Of a stretch of DNA of 64,000 nucleotides, positions 60,201 to 64,000 are shown in pieces. The DNA lies in the NCBI GenBank assembly GCA_041685145.1, contig JAWLGJ010000012.1:1-64000 (forward strand), written 5' to 3'. Position 1 is the stretch's first letter. The number at the start of each line of letters is the position of its first letter. The position numbers were made by a program, and so were the translations under genes. Under the pieces are notes generated by a model that saw only the letters and a list, made by a program, of their open reading frames with translations, did no database searches and had not been told where the DNA came from. This stretch comes from JAWLGJ01 sp041685145 (GTDB lineage: Bacteria > Pseudomonadota > Alphaproteobacteria > Rhodospirillales > Magnetospirillaceae).

Positions 60201-62459
60201 GTGGCCGGACTCATACGTCTCATAGTCGTAATATTCGTATTGGACGCCGGCGGCCGCGAAGCCCGTCAGCGTCACTGCCTCCGTCAGCGGCTCGGGTTCC
60301 GCCTGGGGCGTCACCTTCACCGCATAGTCGACGATGTAGTCGGCCTTGGGCAGCCAATCGTGGGCGGTTTCATCCCAATACCCCTCGCCGTCGTTGCTGG
60401 CGGCCGTGTGGCGGGCGATGGCGGTGGCGTCGGCGCCGGTGACGACCGAGTCGGGGCCGACATAGTCGGGCGTGAAGGCGAGGTAATCGGCGGCGTCGCC
60501 GAAGATCGCCGTGTCGCCGTCCAGCGGCGCCGTGGCGACGTAGCTGACCAGGGCGCCGCTCTCGAGAGGCTCGTAGGCGTCGGTGGCGTCGAAGTTGAGG
60601 TGACTCGCGAACACCGTGCCGCCCAGGGTGGGTTTGCCGGCGGTGCCAATGTCGGGATCGACGACGACATTGCCCAGTTCGAACAGGCCGAAGGATTCCT
60701 GCCCGACGCCGCTGCCGACGATGCCGATGGTTCCCTGCAGGTGAACGGCGCGCGCCGGCGCGGCCGCGAGGCCGTCGAAATCCATATTGGCGTTGTGGCG
60801 AACATAGAGGTGCGAACTGCTGACGCCGCCGCTCCAGGTGTCGTCCAGGGCCAGGGGCCCGAAGGGCAGCCCCGACACGCCGGCGACCTCATAGGTCGAC
60901 AGGCCGCTGGTGGGGAAGTCGGCGGCGGCGGTGGTGGTGCCGCCGTAAATGAACATCCCCGGAACCAGCGTTTCCGTGTACTCCTCGACATGAACCGCCA
61001 GTTCGTAGTCGTAGGTTTCGTCGTGCTCGATGCGCACGCCGGGGGAAGCGAAGGCGAAGAAGGTGCCGTCCTCGGCGACATAGCCGCTGCCCTGGAAATT
61101 GGCCTCGGCATGGGCGGCATCGGCGCCTTCGGCGAGATTCTTGTCGTCATAATCGGTATCGGCGGCGCCGAAGGTGACGGCGCCCGGTCCCTCGGGAAAG
61201 GAATAGCTGTCGCCGGAGCCGATGGTGACGGTGACGGCGCCGTCGGCCTGGACCACCTCGGTCAGCGGCCGGTTGTTGTCGGGGTTCGGCTCGGCCAGCA
61301 AGTTGCCGAGGCTGCGCCAGGAGTCCTCGTCGATGGGCAATTCGCGCAGGAACCAGCCGGCGGCGCCGGTGACGGTCGGATCCGGTTCGGGCTGCGGCTC
61401 CGGCTCGGAAGCGGTCGGCTGATCGGTGGTGTTGTCGGTTGTGATGGTTTCGACGGTTTCGGCGGTTTCGGAGTCGCCGCCGGTGTCCTGCGCCACCTGT
61501 GGTGGTGGCGGGGCATCGCCCGAGGCGGAGTCGCCGCTGGCGTCGAAGCCCGAATCCTCCAGGGCGGCATCGATATCGTCGCCCGAGCCATCGGTGCCGC
61601 CGTCGCCGGCCGGCGCCTGTTCGGCGGTCTGCGCATCCTCGCCTTCGGCGTCGTCGTCGGTGGCGGTGTCGGCGTCGCCGTCATCGGCCGCGGTGTCGGT
61701 TTCGGTGTCGCCGGTCTCGCCGTCGCCCGCGTCGGATTCGGCGGTGTCGGCCTCGCCGCCCGCGTCGTCGGCGCCGCCGTCCTCGCCCGCCGTCTGGTCG
61801 TCGTCCTCGTCCTTCTGAAGCTCCCTCAAGGTCTCCTTGAGTTCGTCGTCATCCGGCGGCTGCGGCGGCGAGGGGTCGCCTTCCGGCGGCACGTCGACCG
61901 TCGCCGGCCGGTTGGTCGAGGTGGTCACGCCCGAGGTCTTTGACGACACGGTCATGCGCTGGCCGAACAGGAAGGTGGCGCGGGTGCTGCCGTCACTCCC
62001 CACCCGGATCAGCCCGATGCCGCCGCGAATGCCGATGGTGGCGCTGGGCGTCTCGAACGTGACCTCTTCCTTCTTGCTGATGCGCCCGCCGACGAGGCGG
62101 AACACCCCCTGGGTGGCGGTAAAGGCCAGGTCGCCGGCGTCCTGGTCGGGGTCATAGACGAAGTGGTCGATGACGATGTCGCTGTTGGGCCCGACGCTGA
62201 GCGCCGAGCCGTCGAGGAACAGAAGCTGCGCCTTGCCCCGCGCGCTGGTCTGCACACGCTCGTCGGCGACGATGTTGGTGCCGACGTGCAGCACCCGCCG
62301 CTCCTCCTGCGGCGGGAGGCCGACGGCCTCGGGGTTGACGGCGGCCGTCTTGCCAACCTCGACGGCGGCGGCGGCGCTGCGCGGCATCGGCGCCAGCACC
62401 GCCGTCACGGCGAAGGTGGACAGCGCGGTGGCGGCAAGGAGGCGGGTCTTGGTGGTCAT
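57249..62459 (-). CDS. Giant FecR-domain surface/secreted protein with two TbpB-like modules
   Basis: 1736 residues. A Sec signal peptide without lipobox (ends PRSAAAAV), then a FecR domain (~55-190; RVQTSARGKAQLLFLDGSAL, SATIGIRGG). An acidic Thr/Asp/Glu/Gly linker follows (~200-360). Two long homologous modules, ~365-1080 and ~1083-1736, each open with GWFLREXPXDXDSW and share YVRH, QESFG, VGPD, GLGExGSS, WGWW, HLxTWVAG and WDFA motifs. Each ends with a GxFFGA...GGMGG...GxGTFxADR-like sequence recalling the handle/barrel ends of TbpB-type SLAM substrates. Not metabolic; probably a surface adhesin or receptor. It lies 54 bases downstream of a SLAM-like gene. Confidence 0.85.
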   Translation of the reverse strand: MTTKTRLLAATALSTFAVTAVLAPMPRSAAAAVEVGKTAAVNPEAVGLPPQEERRVLHVGTNIVADERVQTSARGKAQLLFLDGSALSVGPNSDIVIDHFVYDPDQDAGDLAFTATQGVFRLVGGRISKKEEVTFETPSATIGIRGGIGLIRVGSDGSTRATFLFGQRMTVSSKTSGVTTSTNRPATVDVPPEGDPSPPQPPDDDELKETLRELQKDEDDDQTAGEDGGADDAGGEADTAESDAGDGETGDTETDTAADDGDADTATDDDAEGEDAQTAEQAPAGDGGTDGSGDDIDAALEDSGFDASGDSASGDAPPPPQVAQDTGGDSETAETVETITTDNTTDQPTASEPEPQPEPDPTVTGAAGWFLRELPIDEDSWRSLGNLLAEPNPDNNRPLTEVVQADGAVTVTIGSGDSYSFPEGPGAVTFGAADTDYDDKNLAEGADAAHAEANFQGSGYVAEDGTFFAFASPGVRIEHDETYDYELAVHVEEYTETLVPGMFIYGGTTTAAADFPTSGLSTYEVAGVSGLPFGPLALDDTWSGGVSSSHLYVRHNANMDFDGLAAAPARAVHLQGTIGIVGSGVGQESFGLFELGNVVVDPDIGTAGKPTLGGTVFASHLNFDATDAYEPLESGALVSYVATAPLDGDTAIFGDAADYLAFTPDYVGPDSVVTGADATAIARHTAASNDGEGYWDETAHDWLPKADYIVDYAVKVTPQAEPEPLTEAVTLTGFAAAGVQYEYYDYETYESGHGPAAFTSSDFSLTLDPSNRLHASLSGSEAGDGRFSATFDFGSLDGLGETGSSAVISRDLYAAHSETGTGSFSGVVPQPQSYVTLEEDNYAILVNAKLAPVDESGGLLPLAGGVPVFNLTYSDTVDWGWWSGGAAWSADIDGDDYIDALEHMSLHLGTWVAGDMAAAVDINALAENNVTATYSGHAIATATHATTVTDAWEYEYDIQVPYIAAGQVTHTWDFALARGNLQLEHFDEATLGPTTLLGAADGSGASFGGQLAGVAADGRMIAGTYEGAFFAGAAAHSGMGGTFRLAQDGGTYSAVGTFVADKSSDAMEALTAAPTLAGNGWFLREMPVDADSWNPDTLRANAVAANNQAASIAEAGLFTAFQTATSGETVAMPVLAGDYRFGSLATTYDELDAGYTDAARSELGVSARVAEDGSFWLFSSPGVRHWDYETEVVDIPAFALYGGVTTAAGSFPTSGYSAYAMAAPQGLPFLGFHTPGEAFPPQSGVSISPLYVRHDGATALADMPSDDSRAVHLQANIGILGSGPQQESFGIVEMGNIVVEDGIGKPVFTGTVVGTSRESATADRIVSTEGYVSSAPLDGDAAVFGDGAEHLVFASDYVGPDATGEAIVRETAAPWSGREAWDADAGEYADVPGYVFDYASRIADPAVTGGTEETTLKGYAAAFGTRSYFDGYSEQYAASAFTTGATPDNVAVALNQATGRVQASFSGADMDSSYAATIVFGSLSGLGENGSSAYVGDLDGEVPLFAARSEHETGSFTLAGTMPQDATQEVVGAMFSSGVAPVDGSGGFIPENPDGSPKFKLCKCEYMTWGWWGGVAGYASAGTGTEEEVEFHLATWVAGETPDTASFDMLEQNGVTASYQGHVIADVRNEGAAYIAAGKFTHSWDFAQGAGNVTVEHFDEANIGSATMTGSAAATSGANFSGNFAGGGFSGAYDGSFFGATDGTTAPGGMGGRVVIQNDAATYQGVGTFAADRAPQ

Positions 62460-62513
62460 GGCCTCGTTCCTCGGTCCCGGTATGGCTTCATGGACGTTGC
62501 GGACGCCGTGGCG

Positions 62514-63839
62514 CTATTGGAAGCGCCAGGAAAAGCCCAGGGTCGCAAACACGTTGTCGAAGGCGTTGACCGCGATGTTGGCCTCGCGTTTGAAGTAGCC
62601 GACGGTCGCTATGGCGGCCAGCGACGGACTCACCGGCATCGTCTGCACCAGGGTCAGCCGGTAGTCGGTGTCCGACCGCGTGACGTTGATCAAACCCAGT
62701 TCCGGCCCGTCATAGTCCGACGTGGCGATGCCGGCGGTCAGGCTGGTGTTCCAGGGCGTGCCGTTGAGCCCGGTATAGGAATGCGCCACCCCCGCCGACA
62801 GGCCCACCTGGTCCCGCGCCCGCCAGGCCCTCTCGGCGTCGATGCGGGTGTATTGCACGCTGGCGCTGAGGCCGGTCTGCTGGGTGATGCGGTGGCTGCC
62901 GCGCAGGGTCGCGGTAAGCTCCCAGCCGTCCTCATCGCTCTTGTTGGGGGTGGAGGCGGTGTCGTTGAACGACCGGTGGCGCGCCTCGGCAAGCGCCGCG
63001 ACGCTCGTCGGGCCGCCGGTGAAGGAACTGATTTCCAAACCGGCGCCGGGGGCATGGTAATGGGTGGCGTCGCCCAGATGTACCCAGGTAAAGATGCCGT
63101 AGGGGCGCAGGGTGGCGCTTTCGGTGTCGCGCCGGTTCAGGCGGATGCGCGGGCCGCTCTTGATTTCGGCCACGGTGAGGTCGACCTGGTCCTGCTCGGC
63201 ATGGCGGTTGGCAAACAGCATTCCCGCGCTTTCCAGCACCAGCCCGTCGGCGCGGCGCGGGTCAAAGGTGTGGTTCAGCGACAGCGTGCCGAAGGCGGCG
63301 ACGTCGTCCTCGGCCGTGGCGCTGAGGGGAATGTTGATGTTGTCGTCGGGCAGGGAGTTGGCGTTGCTGTCATAGCGCAGCCCGGCATAGAGGCTGCCGC
63401 CGAAGCGATGCGCGGAAAGTTCGCGCTCGATCCGTTCTCGCAGTTCGTCGGCGCGCTCGCGCACCTGCGCCGGCATGTCCGGGTTTTCGCTGGCGGCGTC
63501 CAGATAGCCGCGCGCCATCTCGAACGAGCCCAGGCGATAATAGAGGGCGGCAAGCTCAAGCTGCACGCGCGGCAGGTTGGGCTGTGCCATGAGCATCCGT
63601 TCCAACGCGGCCACGGCGCCCTCGTAGTCGCCGATCCGAGTGGCCACCTTGGCGAATTCGAAGGTCCGGTCCAGATCCGCCGGGTCGGCGAGCATGGCCT
63701 GGAAGGCCGCGTCGTAGGCCTGCCGCAATTCCGGCGGTGCCCCGGCCAACGGGTCCGCCGCCGGCGCGGCGGCGGTGCCGGCAAGGACAGGCCCGAACGC
63801 CGCCGCCAGCAGACATACCGCGAATCGCAAAGCGCGCAC
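62514..63839 (-). CDS. TPR plus beta-barrel outer-membrane protein, SLAM/DUF560-like
   Basis: About 441 residues from GTG 63839, the start of a good signal peptide (RALRFAVCLLAAAFGPVLAG). An N-terminal periplasmic TPR region (FAKVATRIGDYEGAVAALERMLMAQPNLPRVQLELAALYYRLGSFEMARGYLD) leads to a C-terminal outer-membrane barrel. The barrel has alternating strands beginning GGSLYAGLRYDSNANSL and a terminal aromatic FATLGFSWRFQ. This is the layout of surface lipoprotein assembly modulators (type XI secretion). It is first in a two-gene unit with the giant cargo. An ATG at 63923 would lengthen the N-terminus. Confidence 0.8.
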   Translation of the reverse strand: MRALRFAVCLLAAAFGPVLAGTAAAPAADPLAGAPPELRQAYDAAFQAMLADPADLDRTFEFAKVATRIGDYEGAVAALERMLMAQPNLPRVQLELAALYYRLGSFEMARGYLDAASENPDMPAQVRERADELRERIERELSAHRFGGSLYAGLRYDSNANSLPDDNINIPLSATAEDDVAAFGTLSLNHTFDPRRADGLVLESAGMLFANRHAEQDQVDLTVAEIKSGPRIRLNRRDTESATLRPYGIFTWVHLGDATHYHAPGAGLEISSFTGGPTSVAALAEARHRSFNDTASTPNKSDEDGWELTATLRGSHRITQQTGLSASVQYTRIDAERAWRARDQVGLSAGVAHSYTGLNGTPWNTSLTAGIATSDYDGPELGLINVTRSDTDYRLTLVQTMPVSPSLAAIATVGYFKREANIAVNAFDNVFATLGFSWRFQ

Positions 63840-64000
63840 TGCCAATTCTCGATCCCCCCTGCAGACCGAATTATCGTTGCCGGGCGGGCCGAGCACGCGA
63901 GCGCACCGCAAGCCACCCGGCAACAGGCGCCGGGCGGCGCGCTACGAGCGACCTGTCATCACCCGCCTACTTTTGTATTAGGCTAACCCCTTGGCGGATA
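63840..64000. other. Window-edge upstream region, no gene seen
   Basis: This 161-base stretch upstream of the SLAM-like gene shows no supported coding sequence or recognisable binding box. An AT-richer patch near 63968-63985 could hold the promoter of the secretion unit. Confidence 0.5.

Noticed and set aside
57249..62459. Very long open frames on the opposite strand of the giant FecR protein
   Set aside because: They are low-complexity Gly/Ala/Arg translations typical of GC-rich antisense frames; the minus-strand frame has a signal peptide, FecR domain and repeated modules.

Overview
The window comes from a GC-rich (about two-thirds G+C) alphaproteobacterium, probably Rhodospirillales-like. 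The evidence is the cytochrome cd1 denitrification set, ClpS/ClpA, phasin, DUF2249 and DUF3618 genes, and several Crp/Fnr regulators of the DNR type. Species cannot be fixed from sequence alone. It looks like ordinary chromosome: there are three tRNA genes and no insertion sequence, phage, integrase or CRISPR array.

Region 1 (1-13.7 kb) is a clade-II-like nitrous oxide respiration operon: nosZ 3' end, two diheme cytochromes c, a NosB-like membrane protein, nosD, nosG, nosH, nosF, nosL and nosY. It runs directly into a COQ10-like START protein, menB and a menA fused to a periplasmic thioredoxin domain. A convergent operon carries sco, menG and menE. Clade-II Nos systems are thought to take electrons from menaquinol through NosG/NosH, so quinone supply and quinone use are encoded together. 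Region 2 (13.7-23.5 kb) is the nitrite reduction block. It holds FNR/DNR-type boxes, a candidate small RNA, two tandem DNR-like regulators, tRNA-Asn and tRNA-Cys, a leftward heme d1 operon (nirE, nirC, nirF and three AsnC-like siroheme decarboxylase subunits), nirS, and a NapC/NirT cytochrome fused to an EB_dh-like heme domain.

Region 3 (23.5-37.5 kb) is mostly housekeeping and stress: clpS-clpA, a phasin, lipoproteins, Fe superoxide dismutase, a methyltransferase, a YjbQ protein, an acyl-CoA ligase, glgX, cutA and a DUF3618/YihY membrane-stress cluster. Region 4 (37.5-46.3 kb) has a second tandem pair of DNR-like regulators, then a probable NO-response module (DUF2249 protein, heme-copper-oxidase-like membrane protein, hemerythrin). 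A leftward 2-oxoacid:ferredoxin oxidoreductase operon follows, whose GltD-like flavoprotein carries a fused ferredoxin domain.

Region 5 (46.3-57.2 kb) has purU, a true CRP-like regulator, a ZIP transporter, bacterioferritin and two tandem candidate small RNAs, each with a CRP-type box, a -10 element at identical spacing and an intrinsic terminator. It continues with a GNAT, an N-formylglutamate amidohydrolase, tRNA-Val, a two-component system divergent from a PepSY/cytochrome b561 pair, and a MarR/DUF2269 pair. Region 6 (57.2-64 kb) is a two-gene leftward unit: an outer-membrane protein with TPR plus beta-barrel (SLAM/DUF560, type XI secretion-like) and a 1736-residue FecR-domain protein with two long homologous modules ending in TbpB-like barrel motifs, its likely cargo.

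The most novel-looking items are the CRP-boxed tandem small RNAs, the FNR-boxed small RNA candidate beside the regulators, the MenA-thioredoxin fusion inside a nos operon, and the SLAM-like system with its giant non-lipidated cargo.
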